Position numbers and translations under genes: made by a program. DNA of 44,798 nt from Arachnia propionica (GTDB lineage: Bacteria > Actinomycetota > Actinomycetes > Propionibacteriales > Propionibacteriaceae). The stretch covers positions 1 to 44,798 of the forward strand of contig NZ_RQYT01000023.1 of NCBI RefSeq assembly GCF_003932785.1, read 5' to 3'. The notes beneath the pieces are model-generated. The model saw only the letters and a list, made by a program, of their open reading frames with translations. It ran no database searches and was not told where the DNA came from. Positions 7,342 to 14,273 of this stretch are shown here, piece after piece. Positions within the stretch are counted from its first letter, which is position 1, and each line of letters begins with the position of its first letter.

Positions 7342-7868
7342 CCTCATCGCGCCGTCCCCACCTGCTCACGGCACGCCCCCTCATGATGTGCGTCGTGCTC
7401 GGTGCCTTCACCGCGCTCATCGTCGCCCTGACCCGACTCCTCAGTCTCGCCATCGGAGCCAGCATCCCCTGGCTGGCCTACCCCTCCCCGACCCCGTGGT
7501 TCCTGCCTGTCATCATGGCCCCGCTCCTCGTGCGACGTTCTGGGGCCGCAGCCATCACCGGCCTGATCGGGGCAGTGGGTGGCGGCGGGATGGCCTTCTT
7601 GGCGGCTCTCGTCGTCGAGGCCTCCGTCCTACCGTTCCGTCAGGGAAGGCGTCTCCAGCTGCCCTGGGCGGTCACCGCCGGCGTCCTGATCGGTTTCATG
7701 ACCTTCGGCTTCATGTTCATCATTCCCGAGTTCAACGCGATCTCACCGGGCCTCAAGGCCTTGGCCCTGGGGGTTCGTGTCGTCACGGGCATCGGTTACG
7801 GCTGGTTGGCGTGGCTCCTCGTGCGTTCACTCAACCGCGCCGGGATCGGGGAGCGACAGGAAGGGTGA
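7338..7868 (+). CDS. ECF transporter S component (MptD-like), substrate probably iron complex or heme
   Basis: A 176-residue membrane protein with about five hydrophobic segments (MMCVVLGAFTALIVALTRLL; WFLPVIMAPLLV; AAITGLIGAVGGGGMAFL; VTAGVLIGFMTFGFMFII; and a C-terminal one). Size, topology and place match S components of energy-coupling-factor transporters, the subunit that binds the substrate. It overlaps the upstream reductase (GTGA) and the downstream ATPase (GTGA), so translation is coupled. It resembles the group databases call MptD-like. Substrate is inferred from context: iron box, ferric reductase and a convergent heme-degrading enzyme. Confidence 0.72.
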   Translation: MTSSRRPHLLTARPLMMCVVLGAFTALIVALTRLLSLAIGASIPWLAYPSPTPWFLPVIMAPLLVRRSGAAAITGLIGAVGGGGMAFLAALVVEASVLPFRQGRRLQLPWAVTAGVLIGFMTFGFMFIIPEFNAISPGLKALALGVRVVTGIGYGWLAWLLVRSLNRAGIGERQEG

Positions 7869-9094
7869 AGGTCAGCGGTCTTCAGGTCTCCCCGACCTCG
7901 GGGGAGACCCTCTTCAACGGTCTCGATCTCTGCCTGGCCACCGGCAGCTACACCCTCGTCTGCGGCCCCACCGGATCCGGCAAGTCAACGCTCGCCATGG
8001 TGCTGGCCGGCTGTCACCGGGGCGAGGTGCAGGGCCAGGTGTCGGGCGGCCCCGTCGCGGCGGTCTGGCAGGACCCCGGGGCGCAGATGTCTGGACACAA
8101 CGTCCTCGACGAGGTGCGGCTCCCCATGGATTACCGGTGCATTCCCGCTGACGTGGCCACCGCACGCGCCAGGGACCTCATCGGCGCGGTCGGTCTGTCG
8201 CACCTGCCCGAGAATCGAGATCCGATGCTGCTCTCCGGTGGGGAACAGCAACGCCTGGCCCTGGCTGCCGCCCTCGCCCAGGGCGCACCGGTTCTGGTGC
8301 TCGATGAGGTCACGTCCCAGCTCGATGCCGAGGGTCGACGGGACTTCCTCCGCGTCCTCGACGAGCTGGCCGGGGAACTGACGATCCTCGTCGTGGATCA
8401 TGATCCGGCGCCACACCTGGAGCGGGCGGATCGGATCATCGTCCTCGGCGAGAGGGGCAGGGTGATCGCCGATGGCCCGTCCCTGCCGGACAGCGCCGAG
8501 CGGCTGGGGATCCGAGTACCCGGAGGTCGCCTGGGGGACCTCGGCGAGGCGACCGGGTGCACAGGCCGGGACTGGCAGGAACTCGATCTCGGCTTCGCAC
8601 GACTGCCCCGGGGCGCCCGGGCGGCCGTGACCGGCGCCAACGGCGCCGGCAAGTCGACCCTGCTCAACTCCTTGACCCGCAGCAAGGACCTCTTGCTCCG
8701 CGGGGTGACCTGGGTGCCACAGCGAGGACTCAACCACCTCTTCTCCCCAACCGTCCGCGACGAACTCTCCTCCTGTTCCCCCGGACACGACCTGGAGGCC
8801 GCGGGGCTCAGCGACCTGGCCGAACGCCATCCACTCAGCCTCTCCGGCGGTCAGCGGCAACGCTTGGCCATCGCGAAGGCCCTGGGTGCAGGGCCTGCGA
8901 GACTGGCCCTCCTCGATGAGCCCTCCTACTCCCAGGACCTCTCAGGAACGCAACGTGTCGCACGGATGATCCTCACCGGGGCTGAGGACAGGGTGACCCT
9001 CATGGCCACCCATGACCATGCCCTCATCGACGCGTTGGCCACTCACGTCATCCACGTGTCGAACCATGCAGTGGTGGGGGTGTCATCGTTGTGA
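7865..9094 (+). CDS. ECF transporter ATPase, two ABC domains fused
   Basis: A 409-residue protein with two compact ABC domains in one chain, rather than the usual EcfA1 and EcfA2 pair. First domain: Walker A GPTGSGKST (about residue 36), signature LSGGEQQR (about 122), Walker B VLVLDEV. Second: Walker A GANGAGKST (about 257), signature LSGGQRQR (about 326), Walker B LALLDEP. Both sites look catalytically complete, each with a His switch (VVDHD, MATHD). The second domain is shorter in its early part than the first. It powers import through the S and T components encoded either side. The start is the GTG overlapping the S-component stop; the longer in-frame extension back to 7190 is antisense-like noise. 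Confidence 0.85.
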   Translation: MKVSGLQVSPTSGETLFNGLDLCLATGSYTLVCGPTGSGKSTLAMVLAGCHRGEVQGQVSGGPVAAVWQDPGAQMSGHNVLDEVRLPMDYRCIPADVATARARDLIGAVGLSHLPENRDPMLLSGGEQQRLALAAALAQGAPVLVLDEVTSQLDAEGRRDFLRVLDELAGELTILVVDHDPAPHLERADRIIVLGERGRVIADGPSLPDSAERLGIRVPGGRLGDLGEATGCTGRDWQELDLGFARLPRGARAAVTGANGAGKSTLLNSLTRSKDLLLRGVTWVPQRGLNHLFSPTVRDELSSCSPGHDLEAAGLSDLAERHPLSLSGGQRQRLAIAKALGAGPARLALLDEPSYSQDLSGTQRVARMILTGAEDRVTLMATHDHALIDALATHVIHVSNHAVVGVSSL

Positions 9095-9765
9095 TGAGCC
9101 GTCACCGCTGCACCCTCCATCCATTCGTGGGTTTCCTGACCCCTCTGATCGCCTCACCCTTCGTGCTCGTCATCGGCAGCTGGGGCCTGCTACTGGCGCT
9201 CCTCATCGGGTGTCTGCTCCTCTCCGTTGCCGCCGGATGGCCGGTGATGCGTCGAACCATCATCGTCACCTCCGTGGTCCTCGGTTTCGTCGCACTCAGT
9301 TTCCTCCCATGGCTCGGAGGTCACCACGCCATCCTGCTCGGGCTGCGTATGGCCACCCTGACCGCACTCATCGTGGCCACCTACTCAACCCTGGACTGGC
9401 AGAGCTTCGCGGACACCCTCATCACGCATGCCCGGGTGCCATACCCCCTCGTCGATGTCATGGGCATGGGGCGGAGGTTCACGGCACTCATGAAACGAGA
9501 GATGCGAGAGATGGCCACACGACTGCGTATCGATGCACGAGGTCACTTCCTCAGGTGGCTGCGGTCATTGCCGAAGGTCGTGGTGCCCATGCTCGTGGCC
9601 TCATTCAGGCTGGCCGACCTCACCGCCATGGCGATGGAGTCACGTGGTTTCGCCTCCCGCCGAGGGAGGACCACACACACTGCACGACGCCCCGGCTGGT
9701 TCGACGTGGCAGCGCTGGTCGCCCTGACGGGAGCTCTCATCTGGGCCGGAGCCGTCCTGCCCTAG
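9091..9765 (+). CDS. ECF transporter T component (EcfT/CbiQ family)
   Basis: A 224-residue membrane protein. It starts with four or so hydrophobic helices, then a cytoplasmic coupling region with the family mark AMESRGFASR (EcfT/CbiQ 'A.E.RG' coupling motif) and a last helix (VAALVALTGALIWAGAVL). It transmits ATPase movement to the S component. The start overlaps the ATPase stop (GTGATGA; ATG at 9094 is the alternative). Its TAG stop overlaps the convergent monooxygenase stop by two bases (9763-9764). Confidence 0.82.
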   Translation: MMSRHRCTLHPFVGFLTPLIASPFVLVIGSWGLLLALLIGCLLLSVAAGWPVMRRTIIVTSVVLGFVALSFLPWLGGHHAILLGLRMATLTALIVATYSTLDWQSFADTLITHARVPYPLVDVMGMGRRFTALMKREMREMATRLRIDARGHFLRWLRSLPKVVVPMLVASFRLADLTAMAMESRGFASRRGRTTHTARRPGWFDVAALVALTGALIWAGAVLP

Positions 9766-10067
9766 GACCGATTCCCCTCCTCGTGCTGCACCACATCGAA
9801 TCCGAGGACCTCGATGCTCATGCCCCGACGCTCATCCTCGGCATGGGATCCGGCCACTCGATTCTCCGACCAGCGCTGGTAATCCTCCTGGGAATCCCAG
9901 CGGGTGACCACGAAGTAGCGGGTCTCCCCCATCACCGGGCGCAGCAGTTCGAAGGACTGGAAGCCCGGGGACTGGTCAACCGACCTCCGTCGCGCGGAGA
10001 ACCGCTGCTCGATCTCGGCCTCGGCTCCCTTGGGGTAGGTCAGTGCAGTGATGTTGACATAGGTCAT
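9762..10067 (-). CDS. MhuD/IsdG-like heme-degrading monooxygenase
   Basis: A 101-residue ABM-fold protein starting at ATG 10067 with AAGGAG upstream. It closely follows mycobacterial MhuD as I recall it (SPGF.SFELLRPV.GE.RYFVVTRW, DYQRW, SHAED). Trp66 and His75, the heme-pocket Trp and axial His of MhuD, fall at the same positions. The conserved Asn7 is replaced by Thr7, with an Asn at position 5. Such enzymes open heme and free its iron in the cytoplasm. It is tail to tail with the ECF operon, so heme could be the imported substrate and the SIP protein its electron source; that is inference. Alternative: a generic antibiotic-biosynthesis monooxygenase-fold protein. Confidence 0.72.
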   Translation of the reverse strand: MTYVNITALTYPKGAEAEIEQRFSARRRSVDQSPGFQSFELLRPVMGETRYFVVTRWDSQEDYQRWSENRVAGSHAEDERRGMSIEVLGFDVVQHEEGNRS

Positions 10068-10205
10068 GCTGGCTCCTTCCGGGAACGGCACCATGCCGCA
10101 CCCTTCACATCATCGCTCCTTGTCCCACCAGGGAAAGGGCAGATTGCCCGTGGACCGCGCGGAGCATCCTCGACGAACTGGTTCCATGGATGCGTGGAGA
10201 TTCGT

Positions 10206-10233
10206 GTGTGACGAACCGCAACCCGAACCCGTC
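10206..10233 (+). promoter_or_regulatory. Candidate ECF-sigma promoter of the first Asp23 operon
   Basis: GTGTGACGAA, 12 bases, then CCCGTC and a further CAT-GATG match. The same arrangement with the same spacing occurs before glsB (12370-12397). The CGTC half looks like the -10 element of ECF-sigma promoters. It ends 51 bases before the asp23 ATG. Likely recognised by the sigma factor encoded at 12715. Confidence 0.6.
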
Positions 10234-10284
10234 CCATTGATGAACCCGGAGACATCCGGGCCCAACAGAACTCTAGGAGAACAC

Positions 10285-10695
10285 ATGACTTCCGCCAAGA
10301 CCCCCGCCCCCATCAAGGACCAGGGCAAGACCACCATCGAGAACAGCGTCGTGGCCAAGGTGGCGGGTATCGCGGCTCGCGAGACCCGGGGCGTGCACGC
10401 GCTGGGCGGCGGCGTCGCCCGGGCGCTGGGCGCCATCCGTGAAGCCGTGGCCAGCGCCGACCAGACCCAGGGCATCTCCGTCGAGGTCGGCGAACGCCAG
10501 GTCGCCGTGGACGTCGTCATCGTGGCTGAGTACCCCTCCCCGCTGCAGGAGGTCGCCGACGGGGTCCGCAGCAACATCATCGACGCCATCGAGAACATCG
10601 TGGGCATGGAGGTCACCGAGGTCAACGTCACCGTCAACGACGTCCACCTTCCCTCCGATGACCAGAACGACGAGTCCGAGGCCCGGGTCCAGTGA
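10285..10695 (+). CDS. Asp23/Gls24 family envelope stress protein
   Basis: A 136-residue protein with the Asp23 (DUF322) domain along nearly its whole length: NSVVAKVAGIAARETRGVHAL, a central VEVGERQVAVDVVIVAEY strand pair, and the end VTEVNVTVNDVHLP. Asp23 proteins of Firmicutes gather at the membrane through small anchor proteins and respond to cell-envelope stress; the actinobacterial versions are less studied. The start is ATG 10285 with AGGAG six bases upstream. It is first of five overlapping genes that include membrane-anchor candidates. Confidence 0.85.
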   Translation: MTSAKTPAPIKDQGKTTIENSVVAKVAGIAARETRGVHALGGGVARALGAIREAVASADQTQGISVEVGERQVAVDVVIVAEYPSPLQEVADGVRSNIIDAIENIVGMEVTEVNVTVNDVHLPSDDQNDESEARVQ

Positions 10696-10880
10696 ACAGC
10701 AGCCACATCGGTGCCCTTCTCGGAGCCGTCCTCACCCTCACGTGGCTTGTCCTGGGCTTCTGGCAGTTCGTCCTCGTGGGACTCGGCGTGGCCGTGGGGA
10801 TCCTCATCGGACGCTACCTCGAGGGTCGACTCGACGTGGCCGGGCTGGTGAGCGCACTGCGTGGGCGGCGGTCCGTCTGA
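10692..10880 (+). CDS. Small two-helix membrane protein (DUF2273-like)
   Basis: A 62-residue protein with two hydrophobic segments (IGALLGAVLTLTWLVLGFW and FVLVGLGVAVGILIGRYL) and a short basic tail. This is the pattern of the DUF2273 proteins that sit beside asp23 in many Gram-positive bacteria and are thought to be membrane partners. GTG start overlaps the asp23 stop by four bases. Confidence 0.7.
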   Translation: MNSSHIGALLGAVLTLTWLVLGFWQFVLVGLGVAVGILIGRYLEGRLDVAGLVSALRGRRSV

Positions 10881-11215
10881 TGAGGGGACACACCCTGATC
10901 GCCCCACGGGCACTGACACGGTTGGCCAGCGCAGTTGCCGGGGACGCACTCGGGGTGGATGCGCGCCGGGTCCAGGTGAACCTTGCCAATGCCTCAGGAG
11001 ACCTGGGCCTGGAGGTCGCCTCGCCCGTCCGCGTGGATCCTCTCCCCGCTCACCGCTCCTCCGGTGGCGAGACCGAGGCCCCCCTGCTTGAGCGGGTTCG
11101 GACTGCGAGTGAGGTCATCCGCCATCGCGTGGCGACACTGACCGGCCGCGTCGTCGGAGCCGTCGACATGCGCCTCACGGGTGCGGTCATCACGCCGAAG
11201 GCGAGGGTCAAATGA
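10880..11215 (+). CDS. Hypothetical protein of the Asp23 operon, perhaps a divergent Asp23-like domain
   Basis: A 111-residue soluble protein from the ATG that overlaps the previous stop by one base. It has no membrane segment. The pattern ARALTRLASAVAGDALGVDAR near the start, and VRTASEVIRHRVATLTGRVVGAVDMRL near the end, resemble the helix and final strand of Asp23 domains, but the middle is not clearly alignable. It lies between the small membrane protein and the DUF6286-like protein with overlapping junctions both sides, so it is probably part of the same complex. Confidence 0.6.
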   Translation: MRGHTLIAPRALTRLASAVAGDALGVDARRVQVNLANASGDLGLEVASPVRVDPLPAHRSSGGETEAPLLERVRTASEVIRHRVATLTGRVVGAVDMRLTGAVITPKARVK

Positions 11216-11775
11216 GTGCCGTACCCACCTCCCGTATGGTGCGCAGGGAACTGCACCGGTCACGCGCCGTGCCGACGGTGATCACCGCGGGGGCGGTCAT
11301 CCTCCTGGTCCTCTGGGTCATCGCCGAGGCGGTGGCACGGCTGGTAGGAGGTTCACCGCTCCTGATCGCCCCTGCCTCCCTGGTCCGTGGCCTGGCAGGC
11401 CTGGCCCCGGCATGGCAGCTGCTCATCGGGGTCGTGACGCTCCTCGCGGGTCTCGCCCTCGTGGCCCTGGCCCTGGCTCCGGGACGACGCCCAAGGCGCG
11501 TCCTCGAGGGGGAACGGGTCTCGGCCGTGATCGACGACGCGGCGATCGCCGGTCTCCTCACCAAGGAGGCCTCGTCCACAGCGGCGCTTCCCACCAGCGA
11601 TGTCCACGTTGTGTTGCATCGACGTCGGGGGGTCGTGACCCTCACCCCACCACCCGGGCACCGGGTGGATGTGCCCCATGTCAACGAACACCTTCAGCGC
11701 TTCATCACCGAGGCCGACATCACCCCACCCCTTGAGGTCGTGGTGCGGCTGAACCCCGCGAGGAGGCCCCGCTGA
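11212..11775 (+). CDS. DUF6286-like membrane protein of the Asp23 operon
   Basis: A 187-residue protein with two membrane helices in its first half (VPTVITAGAVILLVLWVIAE and AWQLLIGVVTLLAGLALVAL), then a cytoplasmic domain of about 100 residues with mixed strands. Proteins of this form (DUF6286) follow asp23 in many actinobacteria; the fold of the soluble part is reminiscent of AmaP. The start overlaps the previous stop (AAATGA). Likely a membrane anchor for Asp23-type proteins. Confidence 0.65.
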   Translation: MSAVPTSRMVRRELHRSRAVPTVITAGAVILLVLWVIAEAVARLVGGSPLLIAPASLVRGLAGLAPAWQLLIGVVTLLAGLALVALALAPGRRPRRVLEGERVSAVIDDAAIAGLLTKEASSTAALPTSDVHVVLHRRRGVVTLTPPPGHRVDVPHVNEHLQRFITEADITPPLEVVVRLNPARRPR

Positions 11776-12338
11776 TGCATTCAACCCCTCGACTGGTCAA
11801 TCGCGCCTGGCTCCTCGCCCTCGGTACCACTCTCACGTTGGCCGGCGTGCTCGGCATCGCCTGGGGCGCCATCCCCCACACCTCATGGCAGTGGGCCACG
11901 GAGTTCTGGACCGGCCTGGAGGACCACATCCCGACATGGTGGGCAGGACAAGCCCTGCCGGGAGTCTCCTGGGGTGACATCGTCCTGCTGGCAACGGCGG
12001 CGTTGATCGTGACCCTGCTGGTCGCACTGGTCGTGAGCCAGGCTGGTGGCCGCAGCCGCGATGCCCTGGTGGATCAATCATCGGTCGGCCGGATCACCGT
12101 GGCTGCCCCTGTCGTCCAGGAACTTCTCACGGAGGGGTTGGAGGCGGATCCGAGGCTCGGCTCAGCTCGGGTGAGAACGTTCACCATCCGGGGCCGCACC
12201 GTGCTCCGGGTGTCGGTCACCCCGCACCCAACCTCGACTCCGCAGGCCACCCGCCGCGCCGTCACTGACACCGTGACCTCACTTGACAAGGCACTCGGCA
12301 TCTCCCTGCCGGTGTTCGCGGAGGTGCTCGCTCCCTGA
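11775..12338 (+). CDS. AmaP-like membrane anchor of the Asp23 operon
   Basis: A 187-residue protein laid out like the preceding gene: helix 1 (WLLALGTTLTLAGVLGIAW), a short outside loop with several Trp residues, helix 2 (IVLLATAALIVTLLVALVVS), then a soluble domain ending VTSLDKALGISLPVFAEVL. This is the plan of alkaline-shock membrane anchors (AmaP). The two neighbouring anchors probably arose by duplication. The ATG overlaps the previous stop by one base. Last gene of the first operon; about 110 bases follow before glsB. Confidence 0.65.
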   Translation: MHSTPRLVNRAWLLALGTTLTLAGVLGIAWGAIPHTSWQWATEFWTGLEDHIPTWWAGQALPGVSWGDIVLLATAALIVTLLVALVVSQAGGRSRDALVDQSSVGRITVAAPVVQELLTEGLEADPRLGSARVRTFTIRGRTVLRVSVTPHPTSTPQATRRAVTDTVTSLDKALGISLPVFAEVLAP

Positions 12339-12369
12339 CAGCGGGCCTCCGAAATAAATTTCAGAAACC

Positions 12370-12397
12370 GTGTGACGAATCCTGACCTGGACCCGTC
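12370..12397 (+). promoter_or_regulatory. Candidate ECF-sigma promoter of glsB and the sigma factor gene
   Basis: Second copy of GTGTGACGAA-N12-CCCGTC, identical in both blocks and spacing to 10206-10233 and also followed by CAT-GATG. It ends 52 bases before the glsB ATG, nearly the same distance as at the first copy. Since the sigma gene follows glsB directly, this would make the sigma factor self-activating. Confidence 0.62.
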
Positions 12398-12449
12398 TCA
12401 TGGATGTAACGCCCCCGCAATCGGTGGCACGACACGAAAGGTGACCTTC

Positions 12450-12713
12450 ATGGGATTCTTGGCCTTCTTGCTGCTTGGCCTCATCGCCGGAGCGATCGCA
12501 AAGTTCCTGATGCCCGGCCAGCAGGGCGGCGGATGGGTTGCGACCCTGATCCTCGGCGTCGTCGGCGCCATCGTCGGCGGTTGGCTCGGCAGCCTGCTGT
12601 TCAACCAGAAGATCGATGAGTTCTTCTCGCTCTCCAGCTGGGCGCTCGCCATCGGCGGCTCCCTGATCGTGCTGGCGATCTACGGCTTCGTCGTCGGACG
12701 TAACAAGGCGTGA
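12450..12713 (+). CDS. GlsB/YeaQ/YmgE family stress membrane protein
   Basis: An 87-residue protein with three hydrophobic helices and the glycine-rich family signature (FLLLGLIAGAIAKFLMPG, then GWVATLILGVVGAIVGGWLG). Members are small inner-membrane proteins induced by general stress and often encoded with Gls24/Asp23. AAAGGTGA six bases before the ATG is a good ribosome binding site. It follows the second candidate sigma promoter and precedes the sigma gene by one base. Confidence 0.88.
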   Translation: MGFLAFLLLGLIAGAIAKFLMPGQQGGGWVATLILGVVGAIVGGWLGSLLFNQKIDEFFSLSSWALAIGGSLIVLAIYGFVVGRNKA

Positions 12714-12714
12714 C

Positions 12715-13326
12715 TTGTCCCACGGCGTACTTGAACCGGGCTGCGGTCTCCTCGACGAGGGAGGCCGCAGCCCTCACGATGTCCTGCTGGCATCCGCGGA
12801 CGATCGCATCATCGCCGGACGTGCCGCGGACGGCGACGTCACGGCCTTCGGCGTGCTGGTGCGTCGCTACGGTCCGATGATGCGGGCTGCGGCCCGTCGC
12901 ATCCTCGGATCCAACTCCGAGGTCGACGATGTGGTCCAGGAGGCCTTCATCACTGCGTGGAACAAACTCGAGCAACTCGACGACCCACGTCGCGTCAAGG
13001 CCTGGTTGATGCGCATCACGAGCCACCGGGCGATCGACCGGGTGCGGTCCCGTCGCCCCATGGATGACCCCGAGGATCTCGAACTCCCGGCCGCGGAGGC
13101 GCACTCCCCGTCACGGATGACCCAGACGAAGGCGACCGCATCGGCCCTCCGCGAGGTTCTGGCACAACTACCCGACGCCCAACGCAGCTGTTGGATCCTG
13201 CGCGAGGTGGACCACATGAGCTACCGCGAGATCGCCGAGGCCCTCGACCTACCGGAGTCCACCGTCCGTGGGCTCCTCGCCCGAGCCCGCAGGACCATCA
13301 TGACGAGGATGGAGGAGTGGCAATGA
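12715..13326 (+). CDS. ECF-like RNA polymerase sigma factor of the Asp23 island
   Basis: A 203-residue sigma-70-type factor with region 2 (DVTAFGVLVRRYGPMM, DDVVQEAFITAWNKL, KAWLMRITSHRAIDRVR) and region 4 (LAQLPDAQRSCWILREV, MSYREIAEALDLPESTVRG), no region 3. The only in-frame start I find is TTG 12715, with AAGG seven bases upstream and only one base after glsB. The first 30 residues are then an extension over a strong RNA hairpin. It ends overlapping the next gene (ATGA), which looks like its regulator. Likely targets are the two shared motifs at 10206 and 12370. Confidence 0.82.
   Translation: MSHGVLEPGCGLLDEGGRSPHDVLLASADDRIIAGRAADGDVTAFGVLVRRYGPMMRAAARRILGSNSEVDDVVQEAFITAWNKLEQLDDPRRVKAWLMRITSHRAIDRVRSRRPMDDPEDLELPAAEAHSPSRMTQTKATASALREVLAQLPDAQRSCWILREVDHMSYREIAEALDLPESTVRGLLARARRTIMTRMEEWQ
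12738..12773 (+). promoter_or_regulatory. Hairpin inside the 5' end of the sigma factor gene
   Basis: Perfect 9-bp arms GGGCTGCGG (12738-12746) and CCGCAGCCC (12765-12773), with an inner CCTC-GAC-GAGG pairing in the loop. It starts 24 bases into the TTG-initiated reading frame and has no T-tail. It could attenuate transcription or translation of the sigma factor relative to glsB, or mean that the true start lies downstream. Confidence 0.5.
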
Positions 13327-13919
13327 TTGACCCTGATGCCCTTCCGGACGTCCCCGCCACGGACCTGGACGGCCACACACTGGATGAACTCGAGGCCTAC
13401 CTCGAGGCAGGGCGCAGCCCTCGGAACGAATCCATCGAGCGGTCCCCCGGATGCCAACTCGCCCTCGAATCCCTCGAACGTCTGCGTCGTCTGACCGCCG
13501 ACATGGTGCGCGAGGACGAGGAGGATGCGGCGACGGACGACTCCTGGGTGAACTGGATCCTGAGCGGCATCGCTCTCGACGCCCACGCCGGACGACGCAT
13601 CCCCTACCGGGATGCCGACCCCCACGACCTCGGTGTCACAGAGGGTGCGGTGCGCGGCCTGGTCCGTCACGCGGAGGAAAGCCTTCCGGGAGTCGTGATC
13701 GGACGCTGCCGTCTGGAGGGGGATGTCGAGACGCCTGATGCCCCCACGCGGATCGTCGTCGAGGTGTGCATGCCGTTCGGCCCGCCCATCCCCGAACTCG
13801 CGGATCAGTTGCGGGCCCGCATCCTGGAGGACGTGGCCACGCACACGGATCTGAACGTTTCAGCAGTCGATATCGTGGTCACTGATGTGAGCACGGAACG
13901 ACACGACGGAGGTGCCTGA
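13323..13919 (+). CDS. Asp23-domain protein with anti-sigma-like N-terminal part
   Basis: A 198-residue soluble protein, its ATG overlapping the sigma stop. Residues 1-95 are acidic and helical (TLDELEAYLEAGRSP, SPGCQLALESLERLRRL, DSWVNWILSGIALDA); from about 100 on it is Asp23-like (VTEGAVRGLVRHAEESLPGV, VVEVCMPFG, DLNVSAVDIVVTDV). Gene pairs in this order, sigma then Asp23 protein, suggest that the N-terminal part holds the sigma factor and the Asp23 part senses or joins the envelope complex. No zinc-binding HxxxCxxC anti-sigma motif is present, so the anti-sigma role is inference. Confidence 0.65.
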   Translation: MIDPDALPDVPATDLDGHTLDELEAYLEAGRSPRNESIERSPGCQLALESLERLRRLTADMVREDEEDAATDDSWVNWILSGIALDAHAGRRIPYRDADPHDLGVTEGAVRGLVRHAEESLPGVVIGRCRLEGDVETPDAPTRIVVEVCMPFGPPIPELADQLRARILEDVATHTDLNVSAVDIVVTDVSTERHDGGA

Positions 13920-14273
13920 GTGACGGACAACGCCGAGCTCGCGACTGAGCTGGAGGCGGCCGCCCTGCAGGTGGCCGGGGTGCAGCAGCTGTACCTGGCA
14001 GGATCGTCGGTGAAGGCCGTCCTGGCCGAGGGCGCCCGCGCCCTCGGGGTGGGCTCCGGGGCCAATGCGGTCGCGGTGAACATCGGCGACGAGTCGTGCA
14101 CGATCCAGGTCTCCTGTGCGGTGAGCGCCGATCACAGGGCCGGGGATGTGGTGCGCGAGGTCGCCCGCACCCTGGCAGACCTCTGCCGGGACAAGGGACT
14201 GCCGCCCGCCCGGATGGAGGTGACGGTCGCCGCGGTCACCGCGGTTGACGCAACTGCTCCACCAGGGTCCTGA
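13920..14273 (+). CDS. Small Asp23-like protein
   Basis: A 117-residue protein from a GTG directly after the previous stop. ELATELEAAALQVAGVQQLYL and the end MEVTVAAVTAV look like the first helix and the last strand of an Asp23 domain; the middle (AVAVNIGDESCTIQVSCAVSAD) fits the central strands. Third Asp23-type protein of the island and last gene of the operon. Its 3' end overlaps the convergent gene at 14236 by 38 bases. Confidence 0.6.
   Translation: MTDNAELATELEAAALQVAGVQQLYLAGSSVKAVLAEGARALGVGSGANAVAVNIGDESCTIQVSCAVSADHRAGDVVREVARTLADLCRDKGLPPARMEVTVAAVTAVDATAPPGS

Noticed and set aside
7190-7864. N-terminal extension of the ECF ATPase
   Set aside because: This part lies over the reductase and S-component genes and reads as Arg/His/Pro-rich noise; ABC-domain similarity begins at the GTG at 7865.
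12354-12365. GAAAT/ATTTC inverted repeat before glsB as an operator
   Set aside because: Five-base arms only, easily formed by chance in a short AT-rich patch, and no second copy before the other operon.
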